From positions 1 through 64,000 of the forward strand of contig UQUH01000001.1 of NCBI GenBank assembly GCA_900544245.1: a stretch of 64,000 nt of DNA, in the 5' to 3' direction. The DNA comes from an uncultured Coriobacteriaceae bacterium (GTDB lineage Bacteria > Actinomycetota > Coriobacteriia > Coriobacteriales > QAMH01). The position numbers were made by a program, and so were the translations under genes. The notes under the pieces are model-generated. The model made no database searches. It saw only the letters and a list, made by a program, of their open reading frames with translations, and was not told the DNA's origin. This document shows, one piece after another, positions 34,344-42,749 of this stretch (position 1 is its first letter; each line of letters begins with the position of its first letter).

Positions 34344-35221
34344 TGTTCTCTTGGCTTCACGGTGACCGTGAGGATTGAGATCACGACGAGCAACGCGCCG
34401 ATTGCCTGGAAGCCATCGATTGTCTCGCCGAGGATGAGCCAGGCGAGTAGCAGTGACGAGGGTGTCTCGATGATGCTGATGATGGAGGCCTTGGTTGCGC
34501 CAATGCGCCCGATGGCGAAGATGTAGAGCACGATGGGCAAGATGGTGGCGAGTATGGACAGGCCGCTTCCGAGTGCGATTTCTCTCGGGCCGATGAGGGT
34601 CAGCCCACCGAGCTCGCCGGCGAAGAAGACGAGTGACCCCGCAAGGCACACGAGCGAAATCGTGAAGGTCGCCGTGAACGAGCTCTCGACCCGTGCCGTC
34701 TTCTGTATGAGTACGGAGTAGATCGCGAACGAGATGCAGGCTCCGATGGCGAGGGCGACGCCGAGGAGGTCGATCGTGCCCTGCCCGGGAGAGAGCACTC
34801 CCGAAATGAGGACGATGCCGCACAGCGAGAGTGCGAGCGCGATGACGATGCGTGCCATGAGCCTCTCGTGAAAGACGAAGACGTTCATGACGGCGACGAT
34901 GGCGGGAAACGTGTAGAAGAGGACGGTCGTCAAGCCGGCGCTGATGCGTTCGACTGCGAGGAAGTACAGCCAGGCGGAGAGGAAGAAGAAAATCGACTGC
35001 ACGTACACGGCGGGCTGGCGGCTGATGAACTTGCGCTCGTGGAAAAGGAGTATGTAGAGCCCGAGAAAGATCACGGTGCAGATGAAGCGCAGCACCATGA
35101 CGAGTTGCGCATCCAGGCCGGCTTCGTAGAGCAACTTGGCGAAGATGCCCATGGTTGCGTAGAGCACTGCCTGTATGATGCCGGCAATGTATCCGGCTGC
35201 CTGCGATTGAGCCTTGTCCAC
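34340..35221 (-). CDS. EamA/DMT-family transporter
   Basis: A protein of 293 residues with ten predicted membrane helices in two EamA repeats, of the drug/metabolite transporter superfamily. The second repeat ends with IIETPSSLLLAWLILGE, a typical EamA stretch. Members export amino acids, nucleotides or drugs; the substrate cannot be read from sequence. It ends at the groEL terminator in convergent orientation, and the thioesterase gene lies 7 bp upstream on the same strand, so the two form one transcript. Confidence 0.85.
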   Translation of the reverse strand: MDKAQSQAAGYIAGIIQAVLYATMGIFAKLLYEAGLDAQLVMVLRFICTVIFLGLYILLFHERKFISRQPAVYVQSIFFFLSAWLYFLAVERISAGLTTVLFYTFPAIVAVMNVFVFHERLMARIVIALALSLCGIVLISGVLSPGQGTIDLLGVALAIGACISFAIYSVLIQKTARVESSFTATFTISLVCLAGSLVFFAGELGGLTLIGPREIALGSGLSILATILPIVLYIFAIGRIGATKASIISIIETPSSLLLAWLILGETIDGFQAIGALLVVISILTVTVKPREQ

Positions 35222-35228
35222 GGATGCC

Positions 35229-35639
35229 TCAGTGAGTCGTGCGCATTACGGTCGCGCTCATGCGGGCGACGAGGTTGCCGGGTTCGTCGAAGAGGTCAAT
35301 CGTGAAGAAGGCGAGATTGCGACCGAGCTTGTCGGGATGGGCGACAGCCTTGAGCTTGTTGCCCTTGACGCGACGCATGTGGGCGATGCTGGAATTGGTC
35401 GAGGCCGACGGAGGTTGGTTGACGTTGCTCGCGACGGCGAGCGCGTAATCCGCAAGCGAGAAGAAGACGCCACCCATCACGAAGCCCTGGGCATTGTGAT
35501 GGCGGTCGTCGATTTCCATGCTCACGGTCGCGATGCCGGTTTCGAAGTCGTAGTCGTCGATGGTCGCCCCCAGGCACTTGCGTGCGAACTCGTCGTCGGC
35601 GAAGTACGCGCGAATGCCCTCGATACTGTCGAAATCCAC
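35229..35639 (-). CDS. PaaI-type hotdog-fold thioesterase
   Basis: Likely hydrolyses an acyl- or aryl-CoA thioester. It is 136 residues. NAQGFVMGGVFFSLADYALAVA is the hotdog signature in which N/G and D residues shape the active site. I start at a GTG at 35639 because AGAGGAG sits just upstream; the open frame extends to 35744 but that part is non-homologous and has no ribosome-binding site. It is probably co-transcribed with the EamA transporter. Confidence 0.85.
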   Translation of the reverse strand: MDFDSIEGIRAYFADDEFARKCLGATIDDYDFETGIATVSMEIDDRHHNAQGFVMGGVFFSLADYALAVASNVNQPPSASTNSSIAHMRRVKGNKLKAVAHPDKLGRNLAFFTIDLFDEPGNLVARMSATVMRTTH

Positions 35640-35796
35640 GGTCGCTCCTCTTTTCTCGCGGACAGTACCACCAGTGTAGACCAACAGATAACGACTTGGT
35701 ACATGTGTTCGGGATTGACGCGTCCGAGATGCCCGAAAACGCATTATTCGCTAGAATAGGGGCGCATGGTCGTAGTTAAGGAGCCGCGCAACAAAA

Positions 35797-37150
35797 ATGT
35801 TTACCGTGATCAGCATTCTGCTCGTCATCTTTTTCCTCTTGATGAACGCCTTCTTCGTCATTGCAGAATTCGCCCTGGTACGTGTCCGCAAGTCGCAGAT
35901 CGAGCTCGCCGTCGAAGAGAAGAAGCCCGGCGCGCGAGCTGCCAAGAAAATCGCCGAAAACATAAACGCGTATCTCTCGGCCTGCCAGCTTGGCATCACG
36001 CTTGCGTCGCTTGCCATAGGCTGGGTGGGGGGGGCTGCCGCGGCCGCGGGTCCGGATCATGCCTGCCGTGTCCGCGGTTCTCGAGATGCCGCTTCTTGCA
36101 GCGGGGCTGCCCGAGAGCACCATCTATCCCATTTGCGTCGGCGTCGGCTTCTTCATCGTGACGACGCTGCACGTCGTGGTGGGTGAGCTCATTCCCAAGT
36201 CCTTCGCGATCTTCTCGACCGAGAAGTACGCGTTGGCGACCGCGGGTCCCCTCGCGCTCTTCTACAAGATTACCTATCCGTTCATGTGGCTGTTCAACGG
36301 AATAACCAACCTCGTCGTCCGTGCGACCGGTCATGATCCGGCAAAGGAGCACGAGGTCTACACCGACGAGGAGATCAAGCTGCTCATCGACGAGTCGACG
36401 GAAAGCGGCCTCATCGACCCCGAGCAAAACGAGTACGTCGACAACATCTTCGACTTGGGAGATAAGGACGCCGAGGCCATCATGACCCCGCGCATGGACA
36501 TGATCTGCCTCGACACCGAGGACACGCTCGATGAGAATCTCGAACTCATCCACGAGCACAAGTACACGCGCTATCCCGTGTGTAGCGGCTCCAAGGATAA
36601 CGTCATCGGGTTTGTGCACGTGAAGGATCTCTTCGATCAGGAGCGGGGCCTGCCCCTCGAGGACTGGAACATCCGCGAGCTTCCCGCGGTGCCCGAGACG
36701 CTGCCCATCGCACGCCTGCTCGACACGCTGAGGGAAAACCGTACGGGCATCTGCCAGGTAATCGACGAGCACGGTGGCACGGCCGGAATCGTGACCATGT
36801 CAGACGTGTTCGAGCAGATCGTGGGCCGTGTCGATGACGAGTACTATCACGACGACGAGGAAGAGGAGGTCGTCGAGCTTTCCGACGGTAACTTCGAGAT
36901 TGACGGCGCGCTTGCCATCGACGACCTCGAGGAGATCATCGGGTTCAGGCCCGAGCAAGCCGACGAGGTCGAGACCGTGGGCGGCCTGTTCATGGCGCTT
37001 ACCGATGGCATTCCCGACGAGGGCGATGTCGCGGAGATGGACCACTACGACAAGCATGTCAAGTTCACCGTGCTGAGCATGGATCGTCACCGCATCGACA
37101 AGATCAGGTGCGTCGTCACCGTGGCCGAGTCCGAGGACGAAGAGGACTAG
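35797..37150 (+). pseudogene. CorC/HlyC-family CNNM-CBS membrane protein, frameshifted
   Basis: Two overlapping frames together make one protein of the hemolysin-C/CorC family (DUF21/CNNM membrane domain, two CBS domains, CorC_HlyC domain). The first frame from 35797 covers the membrane start (VFFLLMNAFFVIAEFALVRVRKS to ITLASLAIGWVG). The rest, in the +1 frame through 37150, holds the remaining helices, ELIPKSFAIF, CBS motifs (MTPRMDMICLD, TRYPVC) and the C-terminal domain. The shift falls within about 36027-36056, which contains an eight-G run (36027-36034). A sequencing error, a phase-variable tract or a true mutation are all possible. The family affects Mg/Co homeostasis. Confidence 0.85.
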
Positions 37151-37173
37151 GCGGGAACACGGCGAAAAAGTTC

Positions 37174-37202
37174 TTGCATTTTCATGTGTCCGCGCGTAGT
37201 AT
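37174..37202 (+). promoter_or_regulatory. Promoter for initiator tRNA
   Basis: TTGCAT (37174-37179) and TAGTAT (37197-37202) are spaced by 17 bp and lie 35 bp upstream of the tRNA. Confidence 0.65.
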
Positions 37203-37237
37203 AGTCAAACGCGCTTGAAGCGCACTGCTCAACATAT

Positions 37238-37314
37238 TGCGGGGTGGAGCAGTCTGGTAGCTCGCCGGGCTCATAACCCGGAGGTCGTCAGTTCAAATCT
37301 GGCCCCCGCGACCA
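37238..37314 (+). tRNA. Initiator tRNA-fMet (anticodon CAT)
   Basis: The anticodon stem carries the three G-C pairs diagnostic of initiators (GGG before and CCC after the CTCATAA loop). The acceptor arm 37238-37244 pairs with 37304-37310 with a weak first pair, also an initiator trait. CCA is encoded at 37312-37314. Confidence 0.94.
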
Positions 37315-37323
37315 AGAAACCGT

Positions 37324-37356
37324 AGGTCAGAGGCTATTTTCTCTGACCTGCTTTTT
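37324..37356 (+). terminator. Rho-independent terminator after tRNA-fMet
   Basis: AGGTCAGAG (37324-37332) and CTCTGACCT (37341-37349) pair perfectly over 9 bp and are followed by GCTTTTTT. Confidence 0.92.
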
Positions 37357-37360
37357 TCTT

Positions 37361-37464
37361 CTTTCCTAAGAAATCTCATAAAATGGGACAAAAACGGGGC
37401 AACTGAATTGTTTCTGAAGGGATCAGTCCCGAAAGTCCTATCTTTCGAATCCGTGCTCTCCGCC
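37361..37464 (+). other. Possible integration scar: integrase-tail-like codons and a tRNA 3'-end fragment
   Basis: Bases 37444-37464 match the T-loop-to-acceptor half of a tRNA (TTCGAAT, CCGTG, CTCTCCG, CC), but the 5' partner strands are missing, so it is not a tRNA. Tyrosine recombinases typically leave exactly such a fragment as an att site. Just upstream, one frame ends SHKMGQKRGN-stop at about 37374-37406, which could be the tail of an integrase, though ten residues cannot prove this. Accessory genes begin immediately after. Confidence 0.35.
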
Positions 37465-37480
37465 CGCTCCGCGCCCAGAA

Positions 37481-38278
37481 TCAACGGAGGGGCGAATGAA
37501 AGGTCAGCTCGCCGATTAGATGCTCTCCCCAGGAGTATTCGGAGAGGAATTCTCCCTCGAATTGGCTTCTGAAGCCCATCGTCTCGTCTTTCCACTCGTA
37601 GAAATCGCAATCGAACAGGTCCGTGTTGGCCATCTGCCCACGGGCGGTCGAGATCAGCAGATCGTCGAGGCCGTATTTCTCGAGTGAGTTCCTCAGGCGT
37701 CTGAGGGCGTTGTAGTAGACACCCATGGATTCGTTGTCGCAGGGACGGTCTTCCCAAATCGTGCTGTAGATCTCCTCGTTGCCGATCTCCTTGCCGCATC
37801 TCGTGACGACCAGGGCGAGGATCTCCTTCGCCTTTCCAGTGAGCGGAACGGGCTTGCCATCCTTCTTGACGACGAAGCGACCGAAGGTCTGTATGTAGAT
37901 GCTCTTGCCTTGTCGGCCGGCTATCAGCCTGAGCCTTCCCATCATTTTTTCGAGCACCTCGGTCGTATAGGGTTTGACGACGTAGTAGTCGACGCCCACC
38001 CGGTTAGCCTCGAAGATGTAGCTCTCGTAGGCGGTTACGGGAACGATGAGAACGTCGCTGCGTATCTCCTTCAACCTATGGGCGAGTTCGAACCCGTCCA
38101 TGTCGGGCATCTCCACGTCGAGAAAGGCCGCCTCGATTTCGTTGTCACGGAAGAAGGCGATGGCACTTTCGGCATCCGTGAAATGCCCTACGACGTCGAG
38201 GTCGGAGATGTTCTTTGCCAGGCGCACGAACTTGCGCACCATCAACGGCTCATCATCGACGATAATCGCCCTTATCAT
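37481..38278 (-). CDS. Two-component response regulator, receiver plus SARP/OmpR-like DNA-binding domain
   Basis: A protein of 265 residues. The receiver domain (1-120) has acidic DD at 8-9, phospho-acceptor Asp54 (FLDVEMPDMDG) and the KP lysine (VVKPYT). From about 128 a winged-helix region begins TFGRFVVKKDGKPVPLTGKAKE, the pattern of SARP/Trans_reg_C domains, with the helices LVVTRCGKEIGNEEIYSTIW and YYNALRRLRNSLEKYG. The kinase gene upstream overlaps it by 4 nt, so the two are a cognate pair. The likely target is the adjacent adhesin, by proximity only. Confidence 0.9.
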   Translation of the reverse strand: MIRAIIVDDEPLMVRKFVRLAKNISDLDVVGHFTDAESAIAFFRDNEIEAAFLDVEMPDMDGFELAHRLKEIRSDVLIVPVTAYESYIFEANRVGVDYYVVKPYTTEVLEKMMGRLRLIAGRQGKSIYIQTFGRFVVKKDGKPVPLTGKAKEILALVVTRCGKEIGNEEIYSTIWEDRPCDNESMGVYYNALRRLRNSLEKYGLDDLLISTARGQMANTDLFDCDFYEWKDETMGFRSQFEGEFLSEYSWGEHLIGELTFHSPLR

Positions 38279-39783
38279 CCGGCACCCCCTTTGGGTATGC
38301 GTACCGTCATCGTCGTCCCGCGGTCAGGCACGCTTTCGGCATCCAGAGACGCCCCCATGATATGCTCGAGCCTGAAACGGATGTTTCGCAGTCCCGTAGA
38401 ATCGGCTTCTCCGCGAGAGACGGACTCCTCGTACGCCGCCATGTCGAACCCGACACCTGTGTCCTCGACCTGCACGACCCATGCCTTGTCTTCTGCCCAG
38501 GTCCGGAGCGTGACAGAGCCTCCCTGGGGACCCCGACGGTACACGCCGTGCCTGATGGCGTTTTCGACGAGGGGCTGGATACTGAGCGAGAGCACGTCAA
38601 ACTGGGTCTCGTCGAGCTCGTATCGCATGTCGAGGCGATCGCCCAGACGCATCTTCTCTATGTTCGCGTAGGCCACGATGTTATCGAGTTCCTGCGAGAA
38701 GGGGATGAGGTGGTCACCATCCATGGCCTTGATGCATCCGCGCAGATGCATCGTGAAGTCCTCGAGGAGGACGGCTGCCCGACCTGGGTCATCGAGCATG
38801 ATCTCCTGGATCGAGCCGAGCGCGTTGTAGATGAAATGGGGTCGCATCTGGCTGGTCGAGTTGTATATGCGACTTAGCTCGAGCGCGGTCTTGAGCTCCT
38901 CGAGTTTCTTTTCCTGCTGCTGCTGCTCCGTAAGGTCGTAAATCACGCACAGGACGTGTACATCGCCCGTTGTCTTTTCACGGTAAAGGTAGAACACGGC
39001 ACGGCAGGGAATCGCTTCCTGCTCTGCCGTCATGGCCGAGAAGAGCACCGATGTGCGACCGTCGCCCTTCTCGAAGCAGGCGAACAAGTTGTTTCTACTG
39101 CTCGTGCTCAGGAACTTTTCCCGGTTTTCGCATATCAGGTTTTCGGCGACCCACATTCGAAAGGCGGTATAGCTGGGGATTTCGTCTGGCGAGGGGACGG
39201 CCCCGAGTCGTGAATCCGACCGTCCCCTCATGTCAGCCGATCGTTCGAGTACGCTATCGATTGAGAGGTTCGCTTCGATGCAGGCAGCTGCCGTTGCGAG
39301 GATGGCGGCCAGGTAGTTCGCGCTCTTCTGGCGTTCGAAAGACAACTCGTTTTCGCGAGCGACATTCTGTCGAAGGACTTCGTCGACGTCGCGCACGCCC
39401 ATGAGAATGTGGTCTTTCCCGTCGATATTGGCGAGAGTCGCGCGAAGCTGATGGTATACCTGGCGCCCGTTGCGAGAAGTCCTGTACACGAACGAGTGAC
39501 GCTTCTTGTTGCGAACGCCGTCTTCGAGCACTTCTCGGGACAGCATGTGCATGACGCGGCTTCGATCATCGGGGACGACAGCTCGATCAATCTCGCGAAC
39601 CAGGGCGACGAAAAAATCACCGCCGTTCTTCGTGAGCTTCAGACTATGGCCCGTCTCGCTTTCGCAATAGACGCTATATCCAGACGTTTCCAAGTCGAGG
39701 TCGCAGATGCTCTCGTAGTTCTCGAAGAGGGCGTTTACCAGCGCCTCGTAGGGAATCGTCCGGCCTTCTTCGGACTCTGTCAT
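38275..39783 (-). CDS. Cytoplasmic LytS-type sensor histidine kinase
   Basis: A protein of 502 residues with no membrane helix or signal peptide. Two PAS-like regions (about 25-135 and 200-285) precede a coiled-coil linker and a His_kinase domain with phospho-acceptor His316 (QMRPHFIYN). The ATPase domain has N box QPLVENAIRHGV and G boxes VEDTGVGFD and STGLRNIRFRLE. The ATG at 39783 is preferred; the frame runs further up to a TTG at 39819 without a ribosome-binding site. A soluble sensor implies an intracellular or membrane-permeable signal. Confidence 0.9.
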   Translation of the reverse strand: MTESEEGRTIPYEALVNALFENYESICDLDLETSGYSVYCESETGHSLKLTKNGGDFFVALVREIDRAVVPDDRSRVMHMLSREVLEDGVRNKKRHSFVYRTSRNGRQVYHQLRATLANIDGKDHILMGVRDVDEVLRQNVARENELSFERQKSANYLAAILATAAACIEANLSIDSVLERSADMRGRSDSRLGAVPSPDEIPSYTAFRMWVAENLICENREKFLSTSSRNNLFACFEKGDGRTSVLFSAMTAEQEAIPCRAVFYLYREKTTGDVHVLCVIYDLTEQQQQEKKLEELKTALELSRIYNSTSQMRPHFIYNALGSIQEIMLDDPGRAAVLLEDFTMHLRGCIKAMDGDHLIPFSQELDNIVAYANIEKMRLGDRLDMRYELDETQFDVLSLSIQPLVENAIRHGVYRRGPQGGSVTLRTWAEDKAWVVQVEDTGVGFDMAAYEESVSRGEADSTGLRNIRFRLEHIMGASLDAESVPDRGTTMTVRIPKGGAG

Positions 39784-39821
39784 GTTCCGCTTTCTGGTTG
39801 GTGGATTGCGCGTTCCCAAAA

Positions 39822-41342
39822 TTATAGGTCCCTTCGGGTTGCCGCGAAGAGCGCGCAGCTCGCGGTAAAGATGGTTGCCAGGACGAATGCGAAGCGTGCG
39901 AGCCCGTCACCTGCCTTGGGAGGTGCAGGCGTTTCTGACGACGTGGAATCTGGCTTGGGTTTGTCCGGTACATGTCGGTCGGTCACGTCAGGGTCGTCAG
40001 TTGGGTCGGGGTCGTCAGTTGGCGGCAAGTCACTTTCGCTCTCTTCGTTCACGATTGTCTTGACGGCGATCTTTTCGCTGTCGAAGTCGCTGGGGTTTAC
40101 GAGGATGGGCTCTTCGAGGGGCATGTATCCATCGGGTGCTTGCGTCTCCTCTATTCGATATGTGCCCTTCAGCAGACCGCTCACTTCGGCTTTGCCTTCG
40201 GCATCTGTCGTGATAGTTCCGACGACTTGGCCGTTTGCGTCTCGAGTCACGTTGAAGACTCCCCCTGCAAGCGCGTTTCCGTTCCGGTCCTCTTTGACGA
40301 TGCGGATGGTGAAAACGTATCCTTCGGCGGATCCGCCGGCGGCGAAGTAATACGTGTCCGCCGAAGTCGTGCGCGAGACTGCGTTCGTGCCCTTGATGGC
40401 CGCGTCATTTCTAATGACCTCGCCGTCCGCAAGATCATATGATGCCTCTGCGGTATACCGAATAATGAATCCATCCGTGGCGGCGATGTCTCCCAGATTC
40501 AGGGTAAATGATCCGTCTTCGTTCCACACAACATTGTAGGCAGAGGTCACGTCAGACCGGTTTTCCAGTCGCCAGTCTCCGTGCACTATGGTCCAGGTGC
40601 CCTTCATGATGACCAGGGAATCCGGCAGTACGGTAAATCCGGCGCTGGCGATCTTGTCCGTAATGGTGGCGTTGTTGATCGCCTCTCCCTTCGTGTTGAC
40701 GTAAAGCTGATAGCGAATGGCCCGATCGCCTATTTCGGCAACCTGCCAACCGCTTTTCGTCAGGTAGCTGCCGGTTGGGTCTTTGATGCCGATGAAATGG
40801 AGCGTGTTTCCGATAATCGTCGTTCCGCTCACGTCAATCTCAATCGGGATGTATTCCTCTTTGTCGACGTTATTTCGGGCAATCTGAACGTAGAAGTAGA
40901 AGCTCCCCGTGATGTCGGAGTTGTTCTCCACGAACTCCGTGTAGGTCAGCGTGAGCGTCTTCGTGCCGCCATCGATCGTGGCGTTTGCGACCACGTTCCC
41001 ACCCGCATCTTTGATTTCGAAGCTCGACGTCTGATTGAATTTCAGCTTGTCGGGAAGCTTCATCGTCGTGATATCTCCGGCGTGGATTGTTCCGTTCGGA
41101 AGGGCGAACTCCGCATGCAGGCGAAAGACATCCCATTGGCCGGTATCCCCCTGCGGTCCGCTTCCGTCATGGGTCTGCGCTTCGATTTTGGTGATAACGC
41201 CATTCTGGACTGCCTGCGTCTTGCCTTGCGCATCGCTCGCGAGGGCGCTTCCGGCTCCTCCAAGGCAGATGAGAACGAGAAAGATGCTGACCATGACCGA
41301 GGTCAAGCGGGGACGGCTCCTTCCCTTGTTGCGTCTGCGCAT
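39822..41342 (-). CDS. Cna-type surface adhesin with prealbumin-like domain and degenerate sorting signal
   Basis: A secreted protein of 506 residues. A signal peptide (about 1-35) is followed by tandem immunoglobulin-like adhesin domains as in collagen-binding/SdrG-type proteins (about 40-330). A Cna_B domain comes next (about 345-440), with the isopeptide lysine in IVKED and glutamate in RIEETQAPDGY. A Pro/Asp-rich stalk and a hydrophobic segment ending TRRDL finish it. The sortase site expected before that helix reads APPKAGD rather than LPxTG. GGAGGAAAG precedes the ATG. It lies directly upstream of the two-component genes on the same strand. Confidence 0.88.
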   Translation of the reverse strand: MRRRNKGRSRPRLTSVMVSIFLVLICLGGAGSALASDAQGKTQAVQNGVITKIEAQTHDGSGPQGDTGQWDVFRLHAEFALPNGTIHAGDITTMKLPDKLKFNQTSSFEIKDAGGNVVANATIDGGTKTLTLTYTEFVENNSDITGSFYFYVQIARNNVDKEEYIPIEIDVSGTTIIGNTLHFIGIKDPTGSYLTKSGWQVAEIGDRAIRYQLYVNTKGEAINNATITDKIASAGFTVLPDSLVIMKGTWTIVHGDWRLENRSDVTSAYNVVWNEDGSFTLNLGDIAATDGFIIRYTAEASYDLADGEVIRNDAAIKGTNAVSRTTSADTYYFAAGGSAEGYVFTIRIVKEDRNGNALAGGVFNVTRDANGQVVGTITTDAEGKAEVSGLLKGTYRIEETQAPDGYMPLEEPILVNPSDFDSEKIAVKTIVNEESESDLPPTDDPDPTDDPDVTDRHVPDKPKPDSTSSETPAPPKAGDGLARFAFVLATIFTASCALFAATRRDL

Positions 41343-41375
41343 CTTTCCTCCGTAAGCCGCGGTCGATATAACGAT

Positions 41376-41457
41376 GTTGCTGGCTATGCGAAGGCTGGCC
41401 GTCTCAGCAGTTTGCCATCTCTGTCAGCAACGCCCGCGTCCCGCTTGATGACGGGAC
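41376..41457 (-). promoter_or_regulatory. Structured leader upstream of the adhesin gene
   Basis: Read toward the adhesin, a GTCCCG/CGGGAC hairpin (41457-41438) is followed by a 7-bp stem GTTGCTG/CAGCAAC (41431-41425 with 41382-41376). That stem encloses 42 nt containing GGCAAAC, a GAGA-loop hairpin and CGCATAGCC. The inner motifs resemble parts of the c-di-GMP-I (GEMM) aptamer, but its second arm is missing, so I do not call a riboswitch. The gene-free stretch 41343-41665 otherwise holds only the terminator below. Confidence 0.35.
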
Positions 41458-41579
41458 CAAGGCAGCGGCAGCGTAGCAAAGGAGGACTCACGGCCTACAA
41501 ACGCGCTCTGGACATACCGTTTCATTCTCGTCTCATGGCATGGGAAGTCGTTGGCCCAAATTCAGCTCCGCGATTGCGA

Positions 41580-41624
41580 GATCGTAAAGGAAGGCGGGCC
41601 CTCGGGATGACCCGATGACCCGCC
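41580..41624 (-). terminator. Terminator after the small acidic gene
   Basis: On the minus strand GGCGGG...TCGGG pairs with CCCGA...CCCGCC (41624-41593), followed by TTTCCTTTACG. It lies about 40 bp past the stop of the 39-residue gene. Confidence 0.7.
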
Positions 41625-41665
41625 TGCTGGAGCTTGGACGCCGGCTATTGCCGGCTTGCGTCCTA

Positions 41666-41785
41666 TTAGTCGCGGAGCTCCTCGGCTTCCTTCTCCTGCT
41701 CCTTGGCCTCGTCGACGGAGATGGTCTCGTCGGCGTCGCTCTCGAAGCTCTCGAACTCCACGCTCTTGCCCTTTTCTTCTGCCAT
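41666..41785 (-). CDS. 39-residue acidic protein of unknown function
   Basis: An open frame from ATG (41785) to TAA (41666) encodes MAEEKGKSVEFESF then a Glu/Asp-rich sequence ending EEAEELRD-type residues. GGAAGGGTG nine bases upstream is a good ribosome-binding site and a terminator follows, so it has the marks of a real short gene. It has no membrane segment or cysteines and is strongly negatively charged. I recognise no family. The AT-rich 41920-41960, which could hold its promoter, lies about 150 bp upstream. Confidence 0.6.
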   Translation of the reverse strand: MAEEKGKSVEFESFESDADETISVDEAKEQEKEAEELRD

Positions 41786-41979
41786 GACAATCACCCTTCC
41801 AAATCATCGTACGTACGCTTGATGCTGATGGCGCTGGGTGCTTTGGCCGCCTGTAGGCCGGATTGAAGTCTCCTGCCAATGGCTACCGCGGCGCTCATTT
41901 CCTCACACCGATAATATAATACCACTTACGGAATGTATGTGAGAAAAAGCATTGAAATTATTTGGAATTATGACTGTTC

Positions 41980-42609
41980 CTATGCTATGGGGATGCGGAT
42001 AACGGTCTTGAGCTTTTCGGGTGCACAACGGCGCGGGTCGGAGAGGTAGATCTCGTGGTGCAGGCGTGTGTCCGTCAAATCAATGGTACGGCCCTGTTCT
42101 TCGGCAAAGCGGTGCATGGCCTCGATAGTCACCGGCTCGTCGTCGTAGGGACCGATGTGCATGCACTGGACGCAAAGTCCCTCGTCTATCGTCAGGAATT
42201 CGGCAGGTGAATAGTCCTCGCCCTTCTTCTCCGCCGCGATGTTCTTTGCTCGCTCGAAGACGTCCGACGTCACGAATTCGGGAAGGCGGATGCAGCTTAT
42301 CCACTCGAACTCGTCCTTGCGCGACAGATCGAATGTCCCGTTGGTGCCGGCCTGCTTCCAGAAGCCCTCGAGCGGCGGTACGACGTAGGGGAAGTAGCCG
42401 TCGATGTCCCATCCCGATTTGGGGGACATCTTGATGGTGAAGGAAATGCCGTAGAGCAGTTGCATGGCATGCTGGTATGCACCGCCCTCGACGTTGGGAT
42501 TGCCCGTACCGCGCACGGCGACGTAGTTGGCAGGCGGTGCGTCGATGATCGAAGGTGTCTTCTTGGGCTGGTAGAGCTCCTTGCATTCTTTCTTGTAGTC
42601 GAATGCCAT
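41980..42609 (-). CDS. GyrI-like small-molecule-binding domain protein
   Basis: A stand-alone GyrI-like/BmrR effector-binding-type protein of 209 residues (COG4832 type). The pattern ANYVAVRGTGNPN near the N-terminus, GYFPYVVPPLEGFW and HHEIYLSDPRRCAPEKLKT at the end matches this family. There is no DNA-binding domain, so it would bind a ligand or a partner protein rather than DNA. It is monocistronic on the minus strand. Confidence 0.8.
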   Translation of the reverse strand: MAFDYKKECKELYQPKKTPSIIDAPPANYVAVRGTGNPNVEGGAYQHAMQLLYGISFTIKMSPKSGWDIDGYFPYVVPPLEGFWKQAGTNGTFDLSRKDEFEWISCIRLPEFVTSDVFERAKNIAAEKKGEDYSPAEFLTIDEGLCVQCMHIGPYDDEPVTIEAMHRFAEEQGRTIDLTDTRLHHEIYLSDPRRCAPEKLKTVIRIPIA

Positions 42610-42668
42610 GGATTCGCCTCTCTTAGATGACCGGGTCGAATGTGTGCTGCCTTGTCATGATAGCGCAA

Positions 42669-42714
42669 GCTCGCATCGTTGCTTGGATAGAGACGCCGAG
42701 CGACTGCCGTGTAC
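42669..42714. repeat. Dispersed ~45-90 bp repeat, copy 1
   Basis: GCTCGC-TCGTTGCTTGGATAGAGACGCC...CGACTGCC..GTAC is shared, with few changes, with 49307-49352. Weaker similarity continues for about 30 bp (GTTTCT...CGAAG.G...GGCGG). On the minus strand it follows the 3' end of the MoeA-like gene, as copy 2 follows the 3' end of an ABC permease gene. Confidence 0.75.
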
Positions 42715-42749
42715 GTTTCTTTCGATTATGCGAAGCGCATGGCGGCGCG

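Noticed and set aside
37444..37464. A possible additional tRNA gene
   Set aside because: Only the 3' half (T loop to acceptor) is present; no D arm, anticodon arm or 5' acceptor strand can be drawn. Reported only as a possible att remnant.
41376..41457. Definite c-di-GMP-I (GEMM) riboswitch
   Set aside because: Only some core motifs are present and the second helix with the tetraloop receptor is missing; kept as an unidentified structured leader.
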